A DNA stretch of 64,000 bases from TMED23 sp964566055 (GCA_964566055.1 CAZMHI010000016.1:1-64000); one strand, 5' to 3'. Shown: positions 49,564-59,003, numbered from the stretch's first letter. The notes: generated by a model not told the origin, from the letters alone. A program made the numbers and translations.

Positions 49564-51009
49564 TTATGAGCGGTCAATTCGCAGTTGAGCCCGCTTGGGA
49601 ATTTCAAATTCTGGCAGCCCAACTTCTTTCCAGACATCCAAGGCTTTCATCATAATATCCTTCGGCGGAAGTGAATATTCTCCGGCATCTATAGTCTTGG
49701 TGGCATCTATGACGACTTTGCTGCCCATATCCTGCATTTTGTTGTCAATGCGTACGGATGGGTCCATACCCATGGGGAAAAATACATCATCTATAATTAT
49801 GGTATCGCGAACGGGGTGGTAGTGAGAATTCATCGCCCATTCGATATGAAGCGGATCCCGAATATCAACATCCTCATCAACTACCGTGATGCGCTTCAAC
49901 GGTGACATATCTGCAATTAAGCGGCCAACTTTTTTAGCGTGGCCTTCATGTTTTGGCGCCATTGAAACGATACAATGAGCAAGCAGACCGCCAAACGTGA
50001 GGTCGATGTGAACATCTTTAACGCTTTTGTCAGCAAAATCTTCACGTAAGGTTTTGAGTACCAGTGGCGCGTTCGTCATACTTTGCAGAACGGTGCTTTC
50101 ACTCGGCGGCATCTGACTCGTATAGCCGTAAAAAATTGCATCTTGGCGATGTGTAATTGCGTTAATTCGAACCAATGGTTTAGGCGCAATCGGCCCCATG
50201 TAACCTGCAAATTCGCCAAAGGGCCCTTCATCCGCATATTCATCCGGCAGCACTTCACCTTCGATGATAAATTCGGCCTCGGCCGGGATCATAATATCAC
50301 TGGTTTTGCACTTTACGACTTTTACCGGCTCACCGTTGAGACCGCCGGCGACGTTAATCTCTTCGGTGCCAAAAGGCATGTTTGCCACTGTGGCAAAATG
50401 AACAGAAGGATCCGTACCGATAACCCAAGCTATAGGCGCTGGTTTTCCTTTATCGAGATAGGTGCTGGCTTGCATGAAGCCGTGGCGACCCGGATTGATA
50501 TTGCAAATTACATGACTGTCATCTTTAATCATGGTCCGATACACACCCATATTTTGCTCGCCGGTATCGGCATTATGAGTGACTGTAATAGTCGTAATAT
50601 AGGGCCCCACATCTTTACCTGGTGTCCACGTTGGGATTGGCAGATCGCTTAGCCGAACATTATCGCCGGTATGCACAACTTCCTGGCAAGGTGCTTCATT
50701 TACGGTTACCGGAGCAATTGGATTTAGCAAAGCCTGGGTCCATTTATCGTTGACTTCCTCGCGCGATACTCCGAGCCCAAGCGCATAAGCATGTGTTGAA
50801 GCACCAAGTGCGGCCGTCACCAAACGAAATTCAGATCCTTCTACATTATCGAACAAAAGTCCAAATCGATCATCATCAGGTAAGGCCTGAAATGCCCATT
50901 TGGCTAGAGCAGCAGGTTCCCAGGTTCGATCAACAGATTTAGTAATACGCCGCAATAATCCCTGTTGTTCTGATACCGCCAGAAAATCACGAAAGGTTCG
51001 ATAAGCCAT
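49564..51009 (-). CDS. UbiD-family (prenylated-FMN) decarboxylase
   Basis: A 481-residue protein. The hallmark DEGPFGEFAGYMG (catalytic Glu), NPGRHGFMQASTY (cofactor Arg), HIEWAMNSHYHPVRD and SVHFATVANMPFG are intact. UbiD enzymes reversibly decarboxylate aromatic or alpha,beta-unsaturated acids with prFMN. No ubiX is in the window, so the cofactor must come from elsewhere. Together with the TRAP, cupin and VOC genes it suggests import and decarboxylation of an aromatic-type acid. Promoter region has the shared ACCTAT dyad. ATG with GAGGAAT. Confidence 0.92.
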   Translation of the reverse strand: MAYRTFRDFLAVSEQQGLLRRITKSVDRTWEPAALAKWAFQALPDDDRFGLLFDNVEGSEFRLVTAALGASTHAYALGLGVSREEVNDKWTQALLNPIAPVTVNEAPCQEVVHTGDNVRLSDLPIPTWTPGKDVGPYITTITVTHNADTGEQNMGVYRTMIKDDSHVICNINPGRHGFMQASTYLDKGKPAPIAWVIGTDPSVHFATVANMPFGTEEINVAGGLNGEPVKVVKCKTSDIMIPAEAEFIIEGEVLPDEYADEGPFGEFAGYMGPIAPKPLVRINAITHRQDAIFYGYTSQMPPSESTVLQSMTNAPLVLKTLREDFADKSVKDVHIDLTFGGLLAHCIVSMAPKHEGHAKKVGRLIADMSPLKRITVVDEDVDIRDPLHIEWAMNSHYHPVRDTIIIDDVFFPMGMDPSVRIDNKMQDMGSKVVIDATKTIDAGEYSLPPKDIMMKALDVWKEVGLPEFEIPKRAQLRIDRS

Positions 51010-51075
51010 GGATAATTCCTCACACTGAAAAAAGCAGTGTTTAAATCACACTTATATATACGGTGTGAATATATA

Positions 51076-51096
51076 TTACCTATCTTAGATAGGTAA
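51076..51096. promoter_or_regulatory. MarR-type operator upstream of ubiD
   Basis: ACCTAT (51078-51083), five bases, ATAGGT (51089-51094), within a perfect 9-bp dyad TTACCTATC/GATAGGTAA. Same half-sites and spacing as the dctP-upstream site. About 70 bases upstream of the ubiD start, between it and the marR gene. Confidence 0.7.
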
Positions 51097-51118
51097 GCAA
51101 ATTATAACGGGTGGAACC

Positions 51119-51661
51119 TTACGCCAAATCAGCAGTATTTTCGCTACGTTCGGCAAGTATTAGCGCGAGGTCTGATTGCAGGATAAATCTATTCAAAAAA
51201 TCGAATATTATTTGGAACTGATCTCGCGACATACCGGCAAAAAGTTGATCATTTATCGCGCGAAGATATTCTGAATGTTGATCAAGCAACTCGTCACTCC
51301 GACTAGTTGTCGTGATGCAGACGGCACGGTTGTCCTGCGGGTCGCTTTTTTTATCCAACAGATTCTTAGCGACCAATTGTCCGACTTCGGCGGTGATATG
51401 GGCAGGTGCGATGTGAAGATATTTGCCGATTTCCCGGATACCAATCCCTTTTTCTTTTTGCAAATGCCAAACCGCAAGCAATATTGAAAACTGGGAAGCG
51501 TTTAATGACATCGCGCGCCCAACTGAACGGCGCATGGTCTGTAATCTGCTGGAAACTGCAAACAGTTGGGTCATGAAATCGCGAAATTGGTCATCCGAAC
51601 CATCAATTAAGAGTTCAGGACTGGAGATTGTATTGGGTCTAGCGGTTTGAGTTGTTTTCAA
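51119..51661 (-). CDS. MarR-family transcriptional regulator
   Basis: A 180-residue winged-helix protein: MSLNASQFSILLAVWHLQ, IREIGKYLHIAPAHITAEVGQLVAKNLLDKK (recognition helix) and a DPQDNRAVCITTTSRSDEL wing. It probably represses the ubiD and dctPQM promoters, released by the pathway substrate (inferred from the shared dyad). The start is TTG with AAAGG 9 bases upstream. It lies upstream of ubiD on the same strand. Confidence 0.88.
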   Translation of the reverse strand: MKTTQTARPNTISSPELLIDGSDDQFRDFMTQLFAVSSRLQTMRRSVGRAMSLNASQFSILLAVWHLQKEKGIGIREIGKYLHIAPAHITAEVGQLVAKNLLDKKSDPQDNRAVCITTTSRSDELLDQHSEYLRAINDQLFAGMSRDQFQIIFDFLNRFILQSDLALILAERSENTADLA

Positions 51662-51976
51662 TGCTACTGAACCTTTATTTGTTAGCTTTAAGATGTGCGA
51701 TAACCTAGGACGAATTATCCAGCTTAGGCAAGTTGGTTCTGACGCTCCCTTATGATAATGGGTTTAAAATATAAGGTTGACGAAATATTTTGTGCACCTA
51801 ACAGCTCGTGGTTGCCATTTAAGGCATAGTATTCAGCGGGGGAATAAGAGATTTTGCGTTATGCTAAATAGCGGGATTATTTTTGTATGCCGCAGAAATC
51901 TGCCAGAAAACAAACCTAATTGTATCTATGTTATAATTTATTTAATTTTTAACTTTTAGGTGGTTATGTTTTTCTG

Positions 51977-51996
51977 TATACGTATAAGTACGTATA
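51977..51996. promoter_or_regulatory. Perfect palindrome, possible operator
   Basis: TATACGTA (51977-51984), TAAG, TACGTATA (51989-51996): 8-bp perfect dyad in the 432-base gap 51662-52093. The rest of the gap is AT-rich and no gene is supported. It may control the small gene at 52094. Confidence 0.4.
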
Positions 51997-52093
51997 GGGA
52001 GCAATTAAATTTAACGGTGGGAAATTGCACTTCAGATCATGATTTTATTGATGACTTGGGATTCAAATAAATCTGATAAAGGGGAATGGTTTC

Positions 52094-52288
52094 ATGTCAG
52101 GTCCATCCGAGACGAAAAATAGCCGAGATTGGGTTGTTGATATCTCAGCAACTAAATCTGTCTCCGACTTCATTGAGCGGAGTGCCGAACGGCGCAAGCT
52201 GCAAATGAAGCCCGATATTGCTACTAACCGCCGTCTGAGACCTTATGGCCGACGAGAGATAGACAATCCTAACCGGTCTGCGTGGTAA
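52094..52288 (+). CDS. Small basic hypothetical protein
   Basis: 64 residues, polar and basic (RDWVVDISATKSVSDFIERS, AERRKLQMKPD, RRLRPYGRREIDNP), without a hydrophobic segment. An AAAGGGGAA site precedes the ATG. No family recognised; possibly an RNA- or protein-binding small protein. The 231-base gap to 52520 has no further gene. Confidence 0.5.
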   Translation: MSGPSETKNSRDWVVDISATKSVSDFIERSAERRKLQMKPDIATNRRLRPYGRREIDNPNRSAW

Positions 52289-52519
52289 CTAAATCCCGGC
52301 TGTAAATTACCGGTAAAGTCACTCAAAACAGCGTATTTCGGCTTATCCATAGTTCTTTAATTCTTGATATATATCAAAGAAAATATCCCCCTGATGCCGC
52401 ATAACGTGTCACTGCCCGTTTTTGCTGTTTGGTAAGCGTTAGTCATTGCCGAACGGTAGGGTGGAAAACGTAATTATTATAATTATAGACACAGATACAC
52501 CGAGAACACTGGGGATCCG

Positions 52520-54385
52520 ATGAATAAGCTTGATTCTGCCCGGTCCAGCAAGAAGCTGGCAAACCAGGCACGACCGATGACTGGTAACGAAGCCATAGCC
52601 CGAGGTGCCTGGGAAGCTGGCGTTAAAGTGGCGGCGGCCTATCCAGGCACGCCCAGCACCGAAATCCTTGAGAACATGGCAACCTATGACGCAGAAGACG
52701 TCGAAGCCCAATGGTCTGTTAACGAGAAAGTTTCTGTCGACACCGCCATCGGCGCTTCGCTTTCCGGGGTACGGGCCATGGCCGCCATGAAACATGTCGG
52801 TCTGAACGTCGCTGCAGATTCCGTCATGTCAGTGACCTATATCGGCGTTCATGCCGGATTGGTGATCGTGGTGTGTGATGATCCCGGTCTTCACAGTTCC
52901 CAAAACGAACAGGACACCCGTGTTTTTGCCCGGCTGGCCAATATCCCGGTGCTTGAGCCGATGGATGCCCAGGAAGCGCTTGAATTTACCAAGCTGGCTT
53001 TTGATCTCAGCGAGCAATTTGATACCCCTGTAATTGTCCGGGCGACGACCCGGCTGTCGCATACCAGAAGTCCGGTGATGGTTGGCCCGAGAACCGAAGT
53101 TGAAGCCAAAGGCTGGATCGATGATTACAGAAAAACCGTGATGATCCCAGGCCATGCGCGTATCCGCCACCCTGCCGTGGTCGAGCGGGTCGAAAAGCTG
53201 ACTGAGTATTTTTCAGAGTCACCGCTTAACCGGTGGGAAAAAGGTGACAGCAGCTACGGTATAATTACTCATGGTACCTGTTATCCCTACGTCAAAGAAG
53301 TTGTGCCGGATGCCAGCATTTTAAAAATTGCGGCTTCCTACCCACTGCCGGAAAAATTGATCAAAGAATTTGCCGCCACCGTTGACCGGGTCATCGTGGT
53401 CGAAGAGTTGGAGCCGGTGCTGGAAGTTGAAATTAAAGCCTTGGGCATCGAAGTCGAAGGCAAATCATTATTCCCTCGGGTTGGTGAGTTGGCGCCGGAA
53501 GTTGTGCGCGAAGGACTGGCCAAGGCAGGCTTGATTGAAAACGCCGTGGAGTTGCATGACTGGGAAGTTGAGCCGCTAGCCCGTCCGCCTGTGCTCTGCG
53601 CCGGTTGTCCGCATACCACAAGTTATATGGCCTTGCGCGCGATTAACGCTTTGGTGCCGGGTGATATCGGTTGTTACACTTTGGCCGCGGTTGAGCCACT
53701 GCAATCCATCGATGCCACAGTTTGCATGGGGGCCAGTATTGGCAATGCGGTCGGTATGGCCAAAGCCAACACGACGGACCGGCCCATTGTCGCCACCATC
53801 GGCGATTCCACTTTCCTGCATTCCGGCATCCCGCCACTGATCGATGCGGTCTATAATGATGCCAACATCACGGTCATTATCCTAGACAACAAAATTACCG
53901 CCATGACCGGTGGCCAACACCATCCGGGTACAGGAAAAACGCTCAGAGGAGAGCAAACACACGAAGTCGATTATCACGAACTTTGCAATTCAATCGGCGT
54001 CAAGTGGGTTCGGACCGCCGATCCCTATGATACTGGTGATCTGTTTCAAGCGCTCCGGGAAGCCACTGAATATAAAGGTGTCTCGGTCCTCATCGCCTAT
54101 CGCCCCTGTGTCCTCGATCCGGTCAAAATCAAAGGCCCGACCCTGGTCGTCAAAGCAGCCACCTGTACCGCCTGTCAGGCTTGTATGAATTTAGGTTGCC
54201 CGGCGATCACCTGGATCGATGAATTGTTCGAAGACAAACACAAGGTGGAAATCAATCCGGTCTCCTGCATTGGCTGCACGCTCTGTGCCCAGATATGCCC
54301 GTCCGATTGCATCCAGCCTTTAGCGCCCCAGGCAGAGACAGTGGCGGAAACGTCAGTAGTACCCGCGAGTACAAGCAATGGATAA
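52520..54385 (+). CDS. iorA: Indolepyruvate ferredoxin oxidoreductase alpha subunit
   Basis: A 621-residue TPP enzyme subunit. The N-terminal GNEAIARGAWEAGVKVAAAYPGTPSTEI is the pyrimidine-type domain, IGDSTFLHSGIPPLIDAVYN and LDNKITAMTGGQHHPG the diphosphate domain, and the C-terminal CTACQACMNLGC and CIGCTLCAQICPSDC bind two [4Fe-4S]. Oxidises aryl 2-oxoacids to aryl-CoA, reducing ferredoxin. First gene in a five-gene operon; overlaps iorB by 8 bases. Confidence 0.93.
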   Translation: MNKLDSARSSKKLANQARPMTGNEAIARGAWEAGVKVAAAYPGTPSTEILENMATYDAEDVEAQWSVNEKVSVDTAIGASLSGVRAMAAMKHVGLNVAADSVMSVTYIGVHAGLVIVVCDDPGLHSSQNEQDTRVFARLANIPVLEPMDAQEALEFTKLAFDLSEQFDTPVIVRATTRLSHTRSPVMVGPRTEVEAKGWIDDYRKTVMIPGHARIRHPAVVERVEKLTEYFSESPLNRWEKGDSSYGIITHGTCYPYVKEVVPDASILKIAASYPLPEKLIKEFAATVDRVIVVEELEPVLEVEIKALGIEVEGKSLFPRVGELAPEVVREGLAKAGLIENAVELHDWEVEPLARPPVLCAGCPHTTSYMALRAINALVPGDIGCYTLAAVEPLQSIDATVCMGASIGNAVGMAKANTTDRPIVATIGDSTFLHSGIPPLIDAVYNDANITVIILDNKITAMTGGQHHPGTGKTLRGEQTHEVDYHELCNSIGVKWVRTADPYDTGDLFQALREATEYKGVSVLIAYRPCVLDPVKIKGPTLVVKAATCTACQACMNLGCPAITWIDELFEDKHKVEINPVSCIGCTLCAQICPSDCIQPLAPQAETVAETSVVPASTSNG

Positions 54386-55340
54386 AGTGACAGTTCAGGA
54401 AACCAAAGCCAAAAAAGGTGGCAAAGCTAAAAAAGCTAAAGCCCCGAAAGCAGAGGTAACGAAGAACGTATTGATCGTCGGTGTCGGCGGGCAGGGCGTT
54501 ATCATGATTTCCAAGGTGCTGGCGCTGCTTTGCCAAACCCAAGGTTATCAAGTTAAGCAAAGTGAAGTTCACGGCATGGCCAAACGGGGCGGGGGCGTAT
54601 TCAGCCACGTTCGTTTTGGCGAAGAAGTATGGTCACCGACCATCCCGATGGGTGAAGCGGATATCCTGATTGCTCTGGAATGGGCCGAAGCGCTGCGCTG
54701 GTTGCCTCACCTCAAACCCGAAACCGGTATTTTAATTGCCGATACTCAAAAGATTGTGCCGCCCTTTGCCTGCCGCAACCGTACTGCCGGTGCACAAACA
54801 GCTTACGTCAAGGAAACCCCAGTTGAAATATTGGAAAAAGTAGCCGATGGCTATGCCTTCGATGCTGGCGGGTTCGCTGAGGAATTGGGCAATGCCCGGG
54901 CCGCCAATACCATTCTCTTGGGCGCTTTATCCGCAAGTCTGGATTTCGCCGACGAAGACTGGCTGAACATCATCGCCAAGTTCGTGCCTAAAGGTTCGGA
55001 AGAAGTCAACGAACAGGCTTTTAAGAAAGGCCGGGATTGGATCGCTGAAGTGCGTGAGAACCCCGAAGAAATGCTGCGGGAAGTGCCCCAACCGGAGATG
55101 CCAATCCTGCCGGCCGGCGAAGTGAATATCAGTCTCGATATTATCGATGACTGGTGCAAAAGCTGCGATATCTGTGTGCGTCTCTGCCCGGAACGCTGCC
55201 TGGAACTGAATGAACTGCAGATCGTCCGCCTGAAAGATGCCGACGCCTGTACCGGTTGTCGATTGTGCGAATGGCTCTGCCCAGATTTCGCCATCACCGT
55301 TAATCGGACGCCCGTTAAAGACAATAAGGAAGCTGCCTAA
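54378..55340 (+). CDS. iorB: Indolepyruvate oxidoreductase beta subunit fused to a 2[4Fe-4S] ferredoxin
   Basis: Residues about 20-215 are the gamma-type catalytic domain (LIVGVGGQGVIMISKVLALL, VKQSEVHGMAKRGGGVFSHVRFG, NARAANTILLGALSAS). The C-terminal ~70 residues add CKSCDICVRLCPERC and CTGCRLCEWLCPDFA, an extra ferredoxin of the KorD type. The N-terminus is Lys/Ala-rich. The fusion probably supplies the electron carrier for both IorA and the KorABC proteins encoded next. It is followed directly by korA (stop then ATG). Confidence 0.9.
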   Translation: MDKVTVQETKAKKGGKAKKAKAPKAEVTKNVLIVGVGGQGVIMISKVLALLCQTQGYQVKQSEVHGMAKRGGGVFSHVRFGEEVWSPTIPMGEADILIALEWAEALRWLPHLKPETGILIADTQKIVPPFACRNRTAGAQTAYVKETPVEILEKVADGYAFDAGGFAEELGNARAANTILLGALSASLDFADEDWLNIIAKFVPKGSEEVNEQAFKKGRDWIAEVRENPEEMLREVPQPEMPILPAGEVNISLDIIDDWCKSCDICVRLCPERCLELNELQIVRLKDADACTGCRLCEWLCPDFAITVNRTPVKDNKEAA

Positions 55341-56477
55341 ATGTCCGGAAATACAGAACACCTGCACGGTAATCATGCTTGCGCCCTGGCCGCTGTCGCC
55401 GCTGGGTGCCGCTTTTTTGCCGGCTATCCCATTACCCCATCATCTGAAATAGCTGAACGCATGTCGCGGGAGCTTCCCAAAGTCGACGGCACCTTTATTC
55501 AAATGGAAGATGAGATCGCCTCCCTGGCGGCTGTGCTTGGCGCCTCATCGGGTGGCGTCAAATCCATGACCGCGACCAGCGGACCCGGTTTTTCTCTTAA
55601 ACAGGAAAATCTGGGTTACGCCTCCTTGGCTGAGATACCCTGCGTGATCGTCAACGTGATGAGGGGTGGGCCGTCCACCGGTATGCCGACCCGGCCCTCC
55701 CAGTCTGATGTCATGCAGTCCCGTTGGGGCAGTCACGGTGATCATCCGGTTATCGTCATTACGCCGGATTCGGTAAAAGAAATTTACAGCGAAACCATCC
55801 GCGCCTTCGATCTTTCGGAGAAATTCCGGGTGCCGGTCATCATGATGTTCGATCAGGTTATCGGGCATCTGTTGGAAACTGTCGAACTGGCTGACCCTGA
55901 GAAACTCAAAACCGTTGAGCGCAAACTCGCCAAAGGCAACAAAGATGATTTCGAGCCTTACGCCATAACCAAAGACGCTGTGCCGCCGATGGCCCGGCCG
56001 GGTGATGGAATGCGCATTCACACTACCGGTCTTACTCATGCCGAAAGCGGCTTTCCGACCCAGGATACGGAAACCGTTACCCGCAACATGGACCGGCTAT
56101 TGAGCAAGCTTGAACTGAATAAAAAAGAGATCGAGAAGTATGAATGTATTGAAACGGATGATGCCGAGTATCTGATTGTCGCCATCGGCATTAGCGCTCG
56201 AGCTGCCCGGCGCGCTGTCACTGATCTACGCCAAGCTGGTATCAAAGCAGGCTTGTTCCGGCCCATCACCCTTTGGCCTTTCCCGGAAGAGGCTTATCTG
56301 GAAGCAGCGGCAAAAGCTAAAGCCGTGCTGGTGCCTGAGATGAATGCCGGACAGCTGGTTTTGGAAATTGAACGGCTTAGTTCAGATAAAATCCAAGTCG
56401 AAGGCCTGAACAAAATTGACGGCGAACCGGTTACGCCGGCGGAAATTACCGCTAAAATTGAGGAGCTGGCAAAATAA
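55341..56477 (+). CDS. korA: 2-oxoacid:acceptor oxidoreductase alpha subunit (KorA-like)
   Basis: A 378-residue subunit: GNHACALAAVAAGCRFFAGYPITPSSEIA, SLAAVLGASSGGVKSMTATSGPGFSLKQE, GPSTGMPTRPSQSDVMQSRWGSHGDHPV. It oxidises 2-oxoglutarate or a related 2-oxoacid to the CoA ester. The PITPSSEI and GGPSTG motifs are those of the family. Its stop overlaps the korB start by one base. Confidence 0.9.
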   Translation: MSGNTEHLHGNHACALAAVAAGCRFFAGYPITPSSEIAERMSRELPKVDGTFIQMEDEIASLAAVLGASSGGVKSMTATSGPGFSLKQENLGYASLAEIPCVIVNVMRGGPSTGMPTRPSQSDVMQSRWGSHGDHPVIVITPDSVKEIYSETIRAFDLSEKFRVPVIMMFDQVIGHLLETVELADPEKLKTVERKLAKGNKDDFEPYAITKDAVPPMARPGDGMRIHTTGLTHAESGFPTQDTETVTRNMDRLLSKLELNKKEIEKYECIETDDAEYLIVAIGISARAARRAVTDLRQAGIKAGLFRPITLWPFPEEAYLEAAAKAKAVLVPEMNAGQLVLEIERLSSDKIQVEGLNKIDGEPVTPAEITAKIEELAK

Positions 56478-57355
56478 TGAATAAGATAGCCCCCGAAGAT
56501 TACGCCAATAACCAAGCCACCCCGCCCGGTGATTTCGAGATTAAGGATTATCTCCGGCTCGATCTGATGCCGCATTTTATGTGCCCCGGTTGCGGTCATG
56601 GTATTGCGCTCAGAGCGCTCATCTGGGCAATCCACGAATTGGGAATCGAAAAAGACAATCTGGCTATTGTTTCCGGCATCGGTTGCTCGGGCCGGGTCGG
56701 CGCCTATATTGACGCCAGCACTTTCCATTTCACTCATGGCCGTCCTTTGGCTATGGCCACTGGATTAAAACTGGCTCGTCCAGAGCTGGAGGTCATTGTG
56801 ATTTCCGGCGACGGCGATTGTCTGGCAATTGGCGGCAATCATTTAATCCATGCCTGCCGCCGTAATTTGGATATCACTTGCCTGATGCTCAACAACGAAG
56901 TGTATGGCATGACCGGTGGTCAGGTATCACCGACCACCTCAGAAACCATGCTGACCACGACGACCACGACCGGCAATATGGAGCCGGCCTTTGATGCCTG
57001 TAAATTGGCTGAAGCCGCCGGGGCAGGGATGGTGGGCCGCGAGGTTACCCTGCAAGTGCCGACTTTAAAAAATCTGATTAAAGAAGGCATCGCCCATGAC
57101 GGCTTTTCCTTCCTTGAGATTATTTCAGATTGCACAGAAGTTTATGGCCGCAAAAATGATCTCGGTGAAAGTGCTGAAATGATTCTCAAGCAGAAAAGTG
57201 ATCTTCGACCGGAAGCCTATGGCAATGTCGCCGACCAGCCTTTCCGGCCCAACAAGCTGGAGACCGGTGTGTTGGTCCGCAATGACCGGCCCGAATATGG
57301 CGAAGCCTATCGGTCGCATACCCGCAAAGGCACTGCCGAGGGGGGAGATAAATAA
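56477..57355 (+). CDS. korB: 2-oxoacid:acceptor oxidoreductase beta subunit (KorB-like, TPP)
   Basis: A 292-residue TPP subunit: MCPGCGHGIALRALIWAI (cluster-binding Cys-x2-Cys), GIGCSGRVGAYIDASTFH, ISGDGDCLAIGGNHLIHACRRNLDI and NNEVYGMTGGQVSPTT are all present. It works with KorA and KorC; the ferredoxin domain of the IorB fusion may be its delta unit. One-base overlaps on both sides show tight translational coupling. Confidence 0.92.
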   Translation: MNKIAPEDYANNQATPPGDFEIKDYLRLDLMPHFMCPGCGHGIALRALIWAIHELGIEKDNLAIVSGIGCSGRVGAYIDASTFHFTHGRPLAMATGLKLARPELEVIVISGDGDCLAIGGNHLIHACRRNLDITCLMLNNEVYGMTGGQVSPTTSETMLTTTTTTGNMEPAFDACKLAEAAGAGMVGREVTLQVPTLKNLIKEGIAHDGFSFLEIISDCTEVYGRKNDLGESAEMILKQKSDLRPEAYGNVADQPFRPNKLETGVLVRNDRPEYGEAYRSHTRKGTAEGGDK

Positions 57356-57897
57356 TGGCTTTGACCGAAATTCGTTTCGCCGGTAGTGGCGGCCAGGGGC
57401 TTATTCTCTCCGCCCGGATGCTGTTTCGCGCCATGAGCCTCGAAGGTAAGACGGCAGCCCGCTCGCAAGGCTATGAGCCGACCTCCCGCGGCGGCTTTTG
57501 TTTCTCCGACGTTGTCGCCGGTGACGGGGAATTGGATTACCCGCTCACCACCGGACTGGATTATATGCTGGTGCTGGATCAAGTTGGTGTGGCGCCGTCG
57601 CAGAACCTGTTGCGCAAAGGCGCTCTGGTGATTGCCGATGAAAGGCTGACGCCCGAACCTCCGACTAAGAATGTCGATCTCCACCGCATTCCGCTGACCG
57701 ACCAGGCAATTGCCATCGGCAATATCCGGGTTGCTAATATCATCGGCCTTGGCCTGATGTGCGGCCTCGGTGGTTTTTGCGGTAAAGAGTCGCTGATCGA
57801 GGCGATCAAACTTGAAACGCCCAAGAACTTCCTGGACTTCAATCTCGAAGCTCTGGAGGCTGGCTTCGCTGCAGTCGGTGAGCTTAAAGCCGCCTGA
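57355..57897 (+). CDS. korC: 2-oxoacid:acceptor oxidoreductase gamma subunit (KorC-like)
   Basis: A 180-residue Rossmann-like subunit: IRFAGSGGQGLILSARMLFRAM, YEPTSRGGFCFSDVVAG, NIRVANIIGLGLMCGLGGFCGKE. Completes the KorABC set and closes the operon's oxidoreductase part. It overlaps korB by one base. Confidence 0.9.
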   Translation: MALTEIRFAGSGGQGLILSARMLFRAMSLEGKTAARSQGYEPTSRGGFCFSDVVAGDGELDYPLTTGLDYMLVLDQVGVAPSQNLLRKGALVIADERLTPEPPTKNVDLHRIPLTDQAIAIGNIRVANIIGLGLMCGLGGFCGKESLIEAIKLETPKNFLDFNLEALEAGFAAVGELKAA

Positions 57898-58010
57898 GCG
57901 CGCCACAGAAATTATAGTAGCAACTATTTTCTATATCAGCCCTTTCCCATTGCTATCGGTCATGCTTTCCCTAAAATGGAAATACTGAATAACGCTTTGG
58001 GGATTTAGAA

Positions 58011-59003
58011 TTGCTAGCGGCGGAAGTAAAATCACTGGCCATAGATCTTGGCGCTGACATGGTTGGGATCATTGGCGCTGATACCCTTGAAGCTTTTCCA
58101 CCTGATCCAAAATGGCCGCAAACACCGGGCCGAATTTCTCCTCATGGCAAAAGCGTCATTGTCCTTGGTAAACAAATTCCCACCGGCGCGTTCAGATTGC
58201 GCATGGGTACCGCTGATCGCTACCAGAACAATTTGGTGATCAGGCGTATTGAACGTATCGCTGCCGCCTTGTCGGCGGGGTTAGAGGAACGCGGCTACCC
58301 CACTTTTACGGTCATTACCAATGAGACCGATTGGGCCTTGAAGAACGGTACCTATGGTTATTTAAGCACTCGCCATCTCGCCGCAGAAGCCGGTCTTGGT
58401 TCCATTGGACTTAATCTCAATCTGGTCACGCCGGAATTCGGCTCACGGGTTCAATTTGCTGCCGTGCTGTCGGAGCTGGAGCTTGAAGCTGATCAGCCTG
58501 TTGTGGAACAGATTTGCGTCGGCGAGGGATGTTCGCGCTGCAGTTATTGTTGTCCGCCGGATGCGGTTGGCCATTTCAGCCTCGATAAACGGGATTGCGC
58601 CACCTGTGCCCAAGTCTACGGCTATGCGCAGCTGACAGCTCACCTCGCCAATGTCATGAAAGATGATACTATCGATCCGCTTGATGAGATCTGGACGCCC
58701 CGAAATCTCAACCATTGGCTCGCCATGACCCGGGTCGCCGGTTGCTATGGGGCTTGTATGCGTTGCTTAGCAGTGTGTCCGGTTGGAGTCGACTATACGG
58801 CAAGTCTGGCCGAGGCTCATAACGACATTCCGGAGAAGACCCCTGAAAAAGTTGCCAAGGGGGTTGAGTTCAAAAAAGCACGGAAAGCCGGTGAGGAAGT
58901 GATCGGGCTCAATGACTATAACATTCGCTGGGTTGGGCCGGATGGTTATACCGGTCGGGCTGCCAAGGAATACCGCAAAACCCATAAAAGGAACCATGAG
59001 TGA
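58011..59003 (+). CDS. QueG/reductive-dehalogenase-like 4Fe-4S protein (first of a pair)
   Basis: A 330-residue protein. An N-terminal ADMVGIIGADTLEAFPPD domain, the RHLAAEAGLGSIGLNLNLVTPEFGSRVQFAAVL core typical of QueG and reductive-dehalogenase-type iron-sulfur proteins, then CSRCSYCCPPDAVGHF and CMRCLAVCPVGVDYT clusters. No corrinoid-binding motif is seen. Likely an electron-transfer reductase fed by the adjacent ferredoxin-linked enzymes. The start is TTG after TTGGGG. The next gene overlaps by one base. Confidence 0.8.
   Translation: MLAAEVKSLAIDLGADMVGIIGADTLEAFPPDPKWPQTPGRISPHGKSVIVLGKQIPTGAFRLRMGTADRYQNNLVIRRIERIAAALSAGLEERGYPTFTVITNETDWALKNGTYGYLSTRHLAAEAGLGSIGLNLNLVTPEFGSRVQFAAVLSELELEADQPVVEQICVGEGCSRCSYCCPPDAVGHFSLDKRDCATCAQVYGYAQLTAHLANVMKDDTIDPLDEIWTPRNLNHWLAMTRVAGCYGACMRCLAVCPVGVDYTASLAEAHNDIPEKTPEKVAKGVEFKKARKAGEEVIGLNDYNIRWVGPDGYTGRAAKEYRKTHKRNHE

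Noticed and set aside
51777..51959. 60-residue frame in the gap before 52094
   Set aside because: AT-rich, no ribosome site, no recognisable domain.
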